Program-made: the position numbers and the translations under genes
Shown here: positions 1-7,370 of the stretch, one piece after another
Layout of the letters: each line of letters begins with the position of its first letter
How positions within the stretch are numbered: the stretch's first letter is position 1
Origin: Chelatococcus sp.
Lineage (GTDB): Bacteria > Pseudomonadota > Alphaproteobacteria > Rhizobiales > Beijerinckiaceae
Length of the DNA stretch: 20,442 bases
Direction: 5' to 3'
NCBI GenBank assembly: GCA_003248805.1
Contig: QFQY01000072.1
Location: forward strand, 1-20,442
The notes under the pieces: model-generated
What the model was told of the DNA's origin: nothing
What the model saw: the letters and a program-made list of their open reading frames with translations, nothing else
Databases searched by the model: none

Positions 1-32
1 TCGCTCTGAGCCAGGATCAAACTCTCAGATTT
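1..32 (-). rRNA. rrs: 16S ribosomal RNA, 5' end only
   Basis: Read on the minus strand, positions 25 down to 6 match the universal bacterial 27F primer site near the 5' end of 16S rRNA (E. coli positions 8-27). The next bases (AGAGCGA) agree with alphaproteobacterial 16S. Counting back seven bases from E. coli position 8 puts the mature 5' end near position 32. The rest of the gene lies beyond the left edge. Confidence 0.96.
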
Positions 33-336
33 GATGAGTTTGTTCCGGCATCGCTGCGTATTGACGGAGTCATTGCTTGATCACCAAAGCTTTCGCTCAA
101 GTAACCAGCGATGGCTCTTGTAAACGCAGCACACCGAAGTCTCGTTCGACTTGCCCGTAGGCAAGTCCGCAAGAACTTCGCCGTCCACGTTTCTCTTTCT
201 GTCTTCAGTTTTCAAACAGCGTGGCACCACTCAGAGACAGGCTTGCGAACCGAGGTTGTCGGCTCAGAAGGCCCAGCGTTCCAGTGAAGCGCGTCGGAGA
301 AGCGCCGCTCAGCGGCGGCGCCGTCTCGATGGGCGG
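33..336 (-). other. Leader of the rRNA operon transcript
   Basis: This stretch lies between the rRNA promoter (337-366) and the mature 16S 5' end, so it should be transcribed as a leader of about 300 nt and removed during rRNA processing. It has no supportable gene. It contains a clean hairpin at 148-167, an 8-bp stem (GACTTGCC / GGCAAGTC) with a CGTA loop, which could be a processing or antitermination structure. On the minus strand around positions 180-222 it carries a segment (GTTTGAAAACTGAAGACAG, then AAAGAGAAACGTGGACGGCG) that resembles conserved pre-16S and spacer sequences of Rhizobiales. That resemblance is from memory and not from an alignment. Confidence 0.7.
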
Positions 337-392
337 GTTATAGGCGCCACCCACTCAGCATGTCAACGACCTTTTTGAAACTTTTTCGACAC
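337..392 (-). promoter_or_regulatory. rRNA operon promoter with UP element
   Basis: On the minus strand there is a perfect -35 hexamer TTGACA (366-361), an 18-nt spacer and a -10 hexamer TATAAC (342-337). Immediately upstream, at 367-392, lie two A-tracts (GAAAAAG and CAAAAAGG) about 11 bases apart, as in an rRNA UP element. Transcription would start near position 330 and run into the 16S gene. Near-consensus boxes plus an A-tract element are what is expected of a strong rRNA promoter. The start site itself is inferred. Confidence 0.82.
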
Positions 393-968
393 CGGCGCGG
401 CGCCTGGCGGACCGGGCGCGCGTCGCGCGCGCACGCGTGAGAGAGCCCGGAAAACGGGGCGAATGCCCCCTCCCCCCGAAGGCGGATCATGCCCGGCTCG
501 AGCGGCCGGCGCTCATGCGGAGGTCAGGCTCTCTCCGTCCCGGCGCGACACCGAACCGGCTCGCCGGTCGCTCTGACAAGGAGCAGTCGCCCTCAGCCGC
601 ACTCGGGCTGGTCGCGGTCGGTATGGATCGCCGCGACAGGCGCGCAGCAGCAATGGCAGCGCCAGCGCTGCGCCCGGATACCGGCGCAGACCGCAGCCTT
701 ATCTCGAGCGCAGGCAACGGGTGGCCGGCTCGCGAGAGCGGCCCGAGCGAGCGGGATATCGCCTCGGCAGGCGAAACGGGGAACGGAGGCGATAGCATCC
801 TGCCAGCCGGCGCCTGCGGGATGGCCGTCATCGCGTTGCTTCGGCGGAATCGCGGGGGGCCGGCGTCCCGGAACCGGACGGGCTCGCGAGATCGCCCCGT
901 GCCACGGCGCGCACGCGAAGCCGCAGCAGGGGCCCACGGACGATAGCCCGCGGCCGCCGGAACGGTCC
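393..968. other. GC-rich intergenic stretch without a supportable gene
   Basis: Open frames run through here on both strands, including a 169-codon frame at 437-946 (+), but they overlap each other and their translations are rich in Arg, Ala, Gly and Pro with no recognisable domain. That pattern is expected by chance in very GC-rich DNA where stop codons are rare. No tRNA, insertion sequence or inverted-repeat structure was recognised. It may be degraded sequence upstream of the rRNA operon. Confidence 0.6.
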
Positions 969-1032
969 TAGAGCACCGGCCCGAAAAGCGGAGCGCGGTT
1001 TTCGGTAAAAAAGCGATTAAAAATCAAAGAGT
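969..1032. repeat. Rhizobiales-type intergenic palindromic repeat, copy A
   Basis: The element begins TAGAGCACCGG and contains an inverted pair CCGAAAA (981-987) / TTTTCGG (999-1005) around an 11-nt loop, then a sequence ending AATCAAAGAGTTAGAG that leads into the hairpin at 1033-1073. Short elements of this layout (an AGAGCATC-like start, a CCGAAAA...TTTTCGG core, an ATCAAAGAGNTAGAGC-like end) are familiar between genes in Rhizobiales. A second copy at 14771-14804 matches bases 971-1004 at 27 of 34 positions. Confidence 0.65.
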
Positions 1033-1073
1033 TAGAGTATCGGACTGAATACGATATTCAGTCCGATACTCTA
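1033..1073 (-). terminator. 19-bp perfect hairpin, probable terminator of the glycolipid operon
   Basis: Positions 1033-1051 and 1055-1073 are perfect reverse complements, giving a 19-bp stem with a CGA triloop. On the minus strand the hairpin starts at the TAG stop codon of the small membrane protein gene (1073-1071) and is followed by a T-rich run containing GATTTTTAATCG. This fits a Rho-independent terminator for the minus-strand operon. The same hairpin is the distal part of the repeat element at 969-1032, so the repeat may have been co-opted as a terminator. Confidence 0.65.
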
Positions 1074-1415
1074 GCCGGGCCCGGAATTCGTATCCTCGCC
1101 GCGCGCCCGCGCCCGGAGGACGAACTGCAGGTTGCGGAGATAGACGAAGACGCCGAAGCCCTGCCCGAGGATGAAGACCGGGTCGCGCCGATAGAGCGCG
1201 TAGATCAGCAGCAGCGCGCCGCCGCCGATCGAGAACCACCAGAACGTCATCGGCACGACCGAGCGGCCGGCCTTCTCGCTCGCCAGCCACTGCACCACGA
1301 AGCGCATGGTGAAGAGCCCCTGCGCGACGACTCCGAGCAGCACCCACCAGTCGATGTTGTTGACGAAGACGTCGTGGAAATAGCCCCCGACCATGTTCTG
1401 CAGATCGATCAGCAT
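1071..1415 (-). CDS. Lipid A biosynthesis N-terminal domain (LABN) small membrane protein
   Basis: This 114-residue protein consists almost entirely of the lipid A biosynthesis N-terminal domain (PF07578), found by itself or in front of some LpxB proteins. Visible hallmarks are the hydrophobic segment at about residues 23-43 with FVVQWLASEKAGRSVVP at 39-55, a second segment at about 57-74 (FWWFSIGGG and onward), and a third near 80-93 ending in VFVYLRNLQ. About three membrane helices are expected in the inner membrane. The ATG at 1415-1413 overlaps the stop of the upstream glycosyltransferase by one base (TGATG), so the two are probably translationally coupled. The stand-alone domain has no proven catalytic role. 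By context it assists the GT2 and GT39 enzymes, perhaps as a carrier-lipid-handling partner. The family call is firm and the role is inferred. Confidence 0.88.
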   Translation of the reverse strand: MLIDLQNMVGGYFHDVFVNNIDWWVLLGVVAQGLFTMRFVVQWLASEKAGRSVVPMTFWWFSIGGGALLLIYALYRRDPVFILGQGFGVFVYLRNLQFVLRARARGEDTNSGPG

Positions 1416-2206
1416 CACCTGACCTCCGCCTTGATGCGCGGCACGCGCTTGCGCCGCCGGATCAGCCACCAGACGCCGGCGAGATCCAGCATGCCGACCC
1501 AGAGCCGGTCGAAGAAGCCGTAATTGGAGACGCCGGACAGGCGCGGCCGGTCGCGAACATCGACATGCAGGACCTGGTAGCCCTCGCGCACCATCAGCGC
1601 CGGCATGAAGCGGTGCAGCGCATCGAAATAGGGCAGTGCGAGATAGGCCTCGCGGCGGAAACATTTCAGCCCGCAGCCGGTGTCGCGCGTGCCGTCCTTG
1701 AGGATGCGGCCGCGCACGCCGTTGGCGATCCGCGACTGCATGCGCTTGAAACCCGTGTCCTTGCGCCCGACGCGCTGGCCCTGGACCAGCCCGGCTTGCA
1801 GGCCGCCTTCGCGCAGCACCTCGACCATGCGCGGCAGGAAAGCCGGATCGTTCTGGCCGTCGCCGTCGAGCGTGGCGACGAGGGGAGCCCGTGCGTGGCG
1901 CACGCCGCTGCGCACCGCCGCGCTCTGCCCGCTGGACTGCTCATGCGTGACGATGCGCAGCCAGGGCCGCTCGCGCGCGAGCTCGGCGAGCGCCGCGTCG
2001 GTGCCGTCGGTCGAGCCGTCGTCGACGAAGACCGCTTCGAAGGGGCCGAGAGCCGCGCAGGCCGCCTCGATGTCGGCCAGCAGCGGGCCGACATTGCCGA
2101 CCTCGTTGCGCACGGGAACGACGACGCTGAGGACCAGCGGCTGGGCAACGGTTTCGGTCACGGGGGTGTCGGTCAACGGAGCATCATCCGGAAAAACGGC
2201 GCGCAA
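1415..2206 (-). CDS. GT2-family glycosyltransferase (dolichyl/polyprenyl-phosphate mannose synthase-like)
   Basis: The protein has about 263 residues and a GT-A fold of the DPM1/ArnC type, which moves a sugar from a nucleotide donor to polyprenyl phosphate on the cytoplasmic face of the membrane. Seen directly are the opening strand and loop LSVVVPVRNE (26-35), the nucleotide-binding VDDGSTDGT (61-69), the metal-binding LDGDGQND (113-120), and the acceptor-side region DTGCGLKCFRREAYLALPYF. The C-terminal hydrophobic stretch at about 231-250 is too short for the two helices of full ArnC, so it is the short DPM1-like form. The start is uncertain: the frame opens with TTG at 2206, other options are TTG at 2176 and GTG at 2161, and no clear ribosome binding site favours one. 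It lies 92 bp after the ArnT-like gene and overlaps the LABN gene by one base. The sugar donor is unknown. Confidence 0.88.
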   Translation of the reverse strand: MRAVFPDDAPLTDTPVTETVAQPLVLSVVVPVRNEVGNVGPLLADIEAACAALGPFEAVFVDDGSTDGTDAALAELARERPWLRIVTHEQSSGQSAAVRSGVRHARAPLVATLDGDGQNDPAFLPRMVEVLREGGLQAGLVQGQRVGRKDTGFKRMQSRIANGVRGRILKDGTRDTGCGLKCFRREAYLALPYFDALHRFMPALMVREGYQVLHVDVRDRPRLSGVSNYGFFDRLWVGMLDLAGVWWLIRRRKRVPRIKAEVR

Positions 2207-2298
2207 ACTGCGTCAGCGGCGCCGCGAGGGCAAGGGGAGCGAAGAAATGGCTCGCGGACCGGAGCAGGCCGTGCCGCGTGCGAGTGACTGGAGCATGG

Positions 2299-3987
2299 CT
2301 ACGGCCGGGCATAGACGGCGATTTCCAGCCGGCGCCCGCCATTCAGGTTGAAACCCCTGAGCGTCGTCACCAGGCGCGGCTTCGTCGCCATGGCACCGAT
2401 GGCGGCCTGGAAATCTGCGGAGAAGCGACTCTCGACGAAAGCGATGCGGCAGCCAGGCCCCGCGAGGAAGGCCGCCGCCTGCGCGCCGTCCGGCGCCATG
2501 GCGAGATCCGTGCCCGTGACGAAGACGAGGCTGGGCTCGCGATAGCCGACGGTGACGATGGCCGGATCGGTGCAGCCGACGGCGCGCGCCGCCTCCGCCA
2601 GGCGCGGCGACAGCTTCAGCGAGCGCAAGCTCTCGATGGCGAAGCCATAGACGCCGGCGCTCAGGAACAGGCTGGCCAGCACGCAGCGCCACAGCGCTCC
2701 TTCGAAATCCCACCGCCGGAACGCGGCGACGACGAACCCGGAGAGGACGAGCGCGACGAGCAGGAAAGGCAGCGCGAGATAGGGCAGCGTCCCGTCGAGC
2801 GACCAGTTCGCGCCGGCGATGACACCGACCAGGGCCAGCGGCACCAGAAGCACGAGCATCGCGGTCGCGACCGCCCCGCGCCGATTCCTGTCGATCCCGC
2901 TGTTGACGATGGCGAGCAGGAGCAGCGCCGTCACCGCCGGATAGAGAGGCAGGACATAGTGCGGCAGCTTGGTCGGCACCGCCTCGAAGACGATCCAGGA
3001 GGGCACGATCCAGGCCAGCAGGAACAGGATCTGCGGCTCCCTGCGCCGGACCCAGGCGAAGGGGATCGCCATGGCCGCGAAGGCGGCCGCCGGCCAATAG
3101 GTTCCGAAGAAAATCAGGAGATAGAGGCCGGGCGGGCCCCAATGCTTCTCCTGCCCTTCGGCGACCTTGCCGAGCATGTCCTGCCCGACGCTCTCGGCGA
3201 AGAAGCTCCCCCCGGTCTTGATCGCGATGGCGACGAACCAGGGCAGCACGACGACGAGGCAGATCAGCAGGCCCCGACCGAAGCGGAGCGGCTTCAGCCA
3301 GCGGAAGCTGCGTTCGCTGGCGCTCAGCACCAGGATGGCGAGGCCCCAGATCATCGGCACGATCGGCCCCTTGATCAGCAGGCCGAGCGCCGTCGCGCCC
3401 CAGAAGACCAGCCAGTTTCGCGAACTCGGCACGAAGGCGAGCGAGCGCGTCCAGTCGAGCCAGCTGCGCGCCAGCGCTCCCATGCTCGCGACGGCGCAGG
3501 CGGTCAGCACCGCATCCGTCTTGGCGATGCGCGCCTCGACGCCGAGCAGCACGCAGGCCGCCATCAGCGCCCCGCCCAGCAGGGCGAGCGGCGGTGCGAC
3601 GAAGGCGAGCAGCGCCCAATAGGTCAGCAGCACCGTCGCGATCGCGCCGACGAGCGACGGCAGGCGATAGAGCCAGATCTGCGTGCGGGCCTGCGGCACG
3701 CCGAGCGCCTCGCCGGCAGTGACGGCGGCGCTCTGAAGCCAGTAGATGCCGACCGGCTTCTTGTGCCGCGCCTCGTTCTGGAAGCGGATGTCGACGAAAT
3801 CGCGCGTCTCCAGCATCTGCTTGCTGGCCTGCGCGAAGCGCGGCTCGTCGCGATCGAGCGGCTGGAGCGTCGCAAAGCCCGGCAGGAAGGCGATGAGCGA
3901 GATCGCCAGCAGCAGCGCGCAGGCGCGCGCATGGCTGGCGGAAGCCAGTCGCGAGAGCCTGTCGAGCGCGGGCGTGAGCGAAACCAT
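2299..3987 (-). CDS. ArnT-like GT39 family membrane glycosyltransferase
   Basis: With the ATG at 3987 this is a 562-residue polytopic inner-membrane protein of the GT39/ArnT-like (PMT_2) family, which transfers sugars from polyprenyl-phosphate donors to lipid A or other envelope acceptors on the periplasmic side. The family motif is clear: after a first helix (about 22-40) comes LDRDEPRFAQAS (44-55), whose Asp-Glu is catalytic in relatives, then RFQNEARHKKPVGIYWLQ with the conserved KKPVGIYWL. A long run of hydrophobic segments follows and a soluble C-terminal part ends the protein. A GTG at 4056 would add 23 residues before the helix, but nothing like a ribosome binding site precedes it, whereas GGATGGA sits just before 3987. 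The downstream GT2 enzyme probably makes its lipid-linked donor. Whether the acceptor is lipid A is not shown. Confidence 0.88.
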   Translation of the reverse strand: MVSLTPALDRLSRLASASHARACALLLAISLIAFLPGFATLQPLDRDEPRFAQASKQMLETRDFVDIRFQNEARHKKPVGIYWLQSAAVTAGEALGVPQARTQIWLYRLPSLVGAIATVLLTYWALLAFVAPPLALLGGALMAACVLLGVEARIAKTDAVLTACAVASMGALARSWLDWTRSLAFVPSSRNWLVFWGATALGLLIKGPIVPMIWGLAILVLSASERSFRWLKPLRFGRGLLICLVVVLPWFVAIAIKTGGSFFAESVGQDMLGKVAEGQEKHWGPPGLYLLIFFGTYWPAAAFAAMAIPFAWVRRREPQILFLLAWIVPSWIVFEAVPTKLPHYVLPLYPAVTALLLLAIVNSGIDRNRRGAVATAMLVLLVPLALVGVIAGANWSLDGTLPYLALPFLLVALVLSGFVVAAFRRWDFEGALWRCVLASLFLSAGVYGFAIESLRSLKLSPRLAEAARAVGCTDPAIVTVGYREPSLVFVTGTDLAMAPDGAQAAAFLAGPGCRIAFVESRFSADFQAAIGAMATKPRLVTTLRGFNLNGGRRLEIAVYARP

Positions 3988-4267
3988 GATCCATCCAAGC
4001 GGGCCGCCGGCCGCGTCCGTGGTGAAGCCGCGAGCGGCGATCTCCGATCCCGGCACCGAAGGAGGAGCCGGACGCCCGGATGGCGGGCCTTTCGGGCGCG
4101 ATCAAGGCAGCGACGGCACCTGCGCGCGCCCGCTGGCCGGCGCGGGTGTACGCCGGCAGGCCCCGCCGGGCAAGTCGACTCGCTCGACCGCGAGGCGTGT
4201 GGAGGCTACACCAGCCGGCGCCTCACCAGTCCAGGGCCCTCGCCGCCCCGACCCGCCGGAACCTCCC

Positions 4268-5644
4268 ATGCCTCTGAAAAGCCTCTCGGACCTCGGTACC
4301 GATCTCGCCGCCGGCCGCCTCACCGCCTCCGGCCTCGCCGAGCAGGCGATCACGCGCGCAACCGAGGCGAGCGGCGAAGGCGCGCGCGTCTTCACCCGCC
4401 TCTACGTGGATCGCGCGCCGAAGCTCGCGGCGGCCTCCGATGCCGCGCGCGCCGCCGGGCTCGTCCGGTCGCCGATCGAAGGGCTTCCGATCTCGGTCAA
4501 GGATCTCTTCGACGTCGCCGGGGAGCCGACCCTCGCGGGCAGCGTCGCCCTCGACGACGCGGCACCGGCCGAGCGGGATTCCCCCGTCACGCGCCGGCTG
4601 CTGGCGGCGGGTGCCGTGCTCGTCGGCCGCACCAACATGACCGAGTTCGCCTTCTCGGGCCTGGGCCTCAACCCGCATTACGGCACGCCGCTCAACCCCT
4701 ACGACCGCGCCACCGGCCGCATTCCCGGCGGCTCCTCCTCGGGCGCGGCGGTTTCGGTCGCGGACGGCATGGCGGCGGCCGCGATCGGTTCCGACACGGG
4801 CGGCTCCGTGCGCATTCCCTCTGCGCTCTGCGGCCTGACCGGCTTCAAGCCCACGGCCGCACGCGTTCCGCGTGAGGGCGTGCTGCCGCTGTCCACGAGC
4901 CTCGATTCCATCGGCCCGCTCGCGCCGACGGTCGCCTGCTGCGCGGCGCTGGACGCCGTGCTCTCGGGCAGCGACGCCCCTGCCCCGGCGGCGGTCCCGC
5001 CGGCGGCCCTGCGCCTGGCGGTCCCGACGACGCTGGTGTTCGACGGCATCGACGATGCCGTGGCGGCAGCCTTTGAGGCGACGATCGCCCTCCTCCGCGA
5101 GGCCGGGGCGCAGGTCACCGAGATCGCCGTCCCGGAATTCGCCGCCTTCGCGACGATCAACGCCAAGGTGAGCTTCGCAGCCGCCGAAGCCTGGCACTGG
5201 CACCGTGAGCTGATCGCCCGCGCGGGCGGCCGTTACGATCCACGGGTGGCGGTACGCATCCGGCGCGGCGCCGACATGCTGGCCGCCGACTACATCGAAC
5301 TCGTCACGGCGCGCGCAGCCTGGATCGCGGAGGTCGAGCAGCGTCTCGCGCCGTTCGACGCGCTGCTCATGCCGACAGTGCCGGTCGTCGCGCCGGAGCT
5401 CGCGCCGCTGGAAGCGGACGACGCCCTGTTCGGGAGCACGAACCTGCTGATGCTGCGCAACCCGACGCTGATCAACTTCCTCGACGGCTGCGCCCTCTCC
5501 CTCCCCTGCCACAGGCCGGGCGAGGCCCCGGTGGGGCTGTCGGTCGCCGGTACGCGCGGGCAGGACAGCAGGATCCTGTCGATCGGCCTCGGCATCGAGG
5601 CTTTGCTCGCCGGAGCCGGGCGCGGCGCTCTCGCCGCGCGCTGA
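4268..5644 (+). CDS. Amidase signature (AS) family amidase
   Basis: The product is a 458-residue cytoplasmic hydrolase of the amidase signature family, which cleaves carboxamides or similar C-N bonds. The Ser-cisSer-Lys triad can be placed: Lys78 in PISVKDLF, Ser156 in PGGSSSGAA and Ser180 in GSDTGGSVRIP. The 24-residue gap between the two serines matches MAE2, GatA and FAAH. The length is normal for a free-standing amidase and the protein lacks the extra domains of GatA or allophanate hydrolase. The ATG at 4268 is the first codon before the conserved fold, but its ribosome binding site is weak (CCGGAACC). The 280 bp to the divergent ArnT-like gene show no clear promoter. Its stop is only 9 bp from the stop of the convergent GGT-family gene. 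The substrate is unknown. A link to the neighbouring hydrolase island is plausible but unproven. Confidence 0.92.
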   Translation: MPLKSLSDLGTDLAAGRLTASGLAEQAITRATEASGEGARVFTRLYVDRAPKLAAASDAARAAGLVRSPIEGLPISVKDLFDVAGEPTLAGSVALDDAAPAERDSPVTRRLLAAGAVLVGRTNMTEFAFSGLGLNPHYGTPLNPYDRATGRIPGGSSSGAAVSVADGMAAAAIGSDTGGSVRIPSALCGLTGFKPTAARVPREGVLPLSTSLDSIGPLAPTVACCAALDAVLSGSDAPAPAAVPPAALRLAVPTTLVFDGIDDAVAAAFEATIALLREAGAQVTEIAVPEFAAFATINAKVSFAAAEAWHWHRELIARAGGRYDPRVAVRIRRGADMLAADYIELVTARAAWIAEVEQRLAPFDALLMPTVPVVAPELAPLEADDALFGSTNLLMLRNPTLINFLDGCALSLPCHRPGEAPVGLSVAGTRGQDSRILSIGLGIEALLAGAGRGALAAR

Positions 5645-5653
5645 GGTCTCGGT

Positions 5654-7261
5654 TCAGACCGCGATGGCCATGCCGTCCCGCTGCGGGTCGGCACCGCCCG
5701 ACCAGCCCTCGCCCTCGACCTTCACGCCATGCGGCGCGCCGAAGGCGAAGGACTGGTAGGAGCGTGCCACCGTATAACCCATCGCTTCCAGCTCGGCGGT
5801 GGCCCGGCGCTGGACGCGGTTGGAAACGTCGATCGTGTCGCTCAGGCAGACGATGCGCGGCGCCGCCACGGCCTCGGCCATGCTCATCCCGAAATCGACG
5901 ACATTGCTGAGCGCCTGCGCCAGCGCCGGCACGATGAAGGTGCCGCCCGGCGCGCCGATCGCGATCACCGGCTTGTCGTCCTTGAAGACGATGGTCGGCG
6001 CCATGGCGCTGCCGCGCGCCTTGCCCGGCGCGATCGAGGCGGCCCGGCCGGGGCGCGGGTCGAACCCGCTCATCGTGCCGTTATACATGAAGCCGAGTCC
6101 CTTGGTGACGGCGCCCGAGGGCTGGCCGAGCGTATGCGTGATCGTCACCGCATTGCCCTCCTCGTCCATGACGCAGGTGACCGTGGTATCCGGCGGGTCC
6201 TTGGCGAGTTCGGAGCGCGGCACGCGCGCCTTCTCGCCGGCGCGGATGCGCGCGGCATGGCCGGCGGCGTGCTCCCGCGAGAGCAGCATGTCGATCGGCA
6301 CGTCGACGAAATCGGGATCGCCCATATGGGCGTCCTTGTCGATCGTCATCCACTTCATCGCCTCGGCGAGAATGCGGATGTGCTCGGCGGAATTGTGCTC
6401 GAGCGTGGAAAGGTCGAACTCCTGCAGGATCTGCATGAGTTCGATCAGCGAGAGCCCGCCCGCCGCAGGCGGGTTTCCGGCGATCCTCAAACCCCGATAC
6501 GCCCCCCAGATCGGAGCCTTCTCGCGAACCGTGTAGGCGGCCAGGTCGTCCAGGCCGATCAGCCCGCCCGATGCCGCCATGTCGGCGGCAATCTCCTGCG
6601 CGATCTCGCCGGTATAGAAGATGTCCGGCCCGGCGGCGGCGATACGCTCCAGCGTGCGGGCGAGATCGGGATTGGCGACGATGTCGCCCGGCCGCTTCAG
6701 CCGGCCGTCGGGATGGAAATAGATCGCCCGGCCCGTCTCGCTGAGCCGCAGCTTGTCCTCGGTGTTGACCTGCCCCGTCGCGCGCTGGTCGATCGCCCAG
6801 TAGTAGTGGACGTAAGGCCGCACGATGAAGCCTTCGCGCGCCTGCCGGATCGCCGGCGCCATCACGTCCTTCAATTCCATCGTGCCGAAGCGCGACAGGG
6901 CCTCGGCATAACCCTTCACATTGCCCGGCGTGCCCGCCGAGAGATGGCCGAGCTCATTGGCGTGGTCGTTGAGCAGGAAGACGAAGCCGTCGCGCGTCTG
7001 CCCGACGAAGCGGTCCGCCCACATCTCGGCCGTCGCCGCGAGCGGCGCCCGCGCCAGGAATTCGAGCACGGTATGGACGCCGCGCCGGGGCATGCTGATT
7101 TGCATCGCGCCGAAGCCGCCGATCCCGCACATCTGCGGGTCGACGACGCCCTGGCTGAAGGCACAGGCGATGGCGGCATCGACGGCGTTCCCGCCCCGCC
7201 GCAGGATCTCGGCACCTGTTTCGGCGGCCTCGGGCTGTGCCGCGACGATCATTCCGCGCAT
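5654..7261 (-). CDS. Gamma-glutamyltranspeptidase-family Ntn hydrolase, no visible signal peptide
   Basis: This 535-residue protein belongs to the GGT family, made as a precursor that cuts itself to expose an N-terminal threonine. Visible family features are the N-terminal ILRRGGNAVDAAIACAF (19-35), MCGIGGFG (44-51), the self-cleavage site at about 358/359 in PPDTTVTCVMDEEGNAV with Thr359 as predicted nucleophile, NGTMSGFDPRPG (394-405), and IGAPGGTFI (435-443), equivalent to the GSPGGSRI of E. coli GGT. The protein starts MRGMIVAAQPEAAETG and shows no signal peptide, so it is probably cytoplasmic, unlike periplasmic GGT. Relatives with this layout include acylases and oxamate amidohydrolase (HpxW), so transfer of gamma-glutamyl groups is not assured. 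It lies 109 bp downstream of the amidohydrolase gene, with a strong palindrome in between, and is convergent with the amidase gene. Confidence 0.9.
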   Translation of the reverse strand: MRGMIVAAQPEAAETGAEILRRGGNAVDAAIACAFSQGVVDPQMCGIGGFGAMQISMPRRGVHTVLEFLARAPLAATAEMWADRFVGQTRDGFVFLLNDHANELGHLSAGTPGNVKGYAEALSRFGTMELKDVMAPAIRQAREGFIVRPYVHYYWAIDQRATGQVNTEDKLRLSETGRAIYFHPDGRLKRPGDIVANPDLARTLERIAAAGPDIFYTGEIAQEIAADMAASGGLIGLDDLAAYTVREKAPIWGAYRGLRIAGNPPAAGGLSLIELMQILQEFDLSTLEHNSAEHIRILAEAMKWMTIDKDAHMGDPDFVDVPIDMLLSREHAAGHAARIRAGEKARVPRSELAKDPPDTTVTCVMDEEGNAVTITHTLGQPSGAVTKGLGFMYNGTMSGFDPRPGRAASIAPGKARGSAMAPTIVFKDDKPVIAIGAPGGTFIVPALAQALSNVVDFGMSMAEAVAAPRIVCLSDTIDVSNRVQRRATAELEAMGYTVARSYQSFAFGAPHGVKVEGEGWSGGADPQRDGMAIAV

Positions 7262-7313
7262 TGTTTTGTCCTTGCTTGCGAGCCGGTCAGAAACCGCCTG
7301 CTGCGATCGCTTC

Positions 7314-7364
7314 CAGCGCCGTCATTCCGGGTCTGCGCTTCGCTTGCCCGGAATGACGGCGCTG
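7314..7364. repeat. REP-like palindrome with 18-bp perfect stem
   Basis: The arms at 7314-7331 (CAGCGCCGTCATTCCGGG) and 7347-7364 are perfect reverse complements around a 15-nt loop that itself contains GCGCTTCGC. The GTCATTCCGGG / CCCGGAATGAC core is of a type commonly repeated between genes in Rhizobiales. It fills most of the 109-bp gap between the amidohydrolase and GGT-family genes and ends 6 bp before the amidohydrolase stop codon. No T-run follows on either strand, so mRNA stabilisation or partial attenuation is more likely than intrinsic termination. Confidence 0.75.
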
Positions 7365-7370
7365 AACATG

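Noticed and set aside
437..946. 169-codon open frame near the rRNA promoter
   Set aside because: It overlaps similar frames on both strands, has Arg/Ala/Gly/Pro-biased composition and no recognisable motif. I kept the region as non-coding.
2278..4875. 865-codon open frame on the plus strand
   Set aside because: It runs antisense to the well-supported ArnT-like gene and out of frame through the amidase gene. Its translation is rich in Arg, Asp, Glu and Gln with no domain, as expected from GC-rich antisense DNA.
4223..5512. 429-codon open frame on the minus strand
   Set aside because: It is antisense to the amidase gene, whose catalytic triad is complete. The translation is a low-complexity Arg/Gly/Glu shadow.
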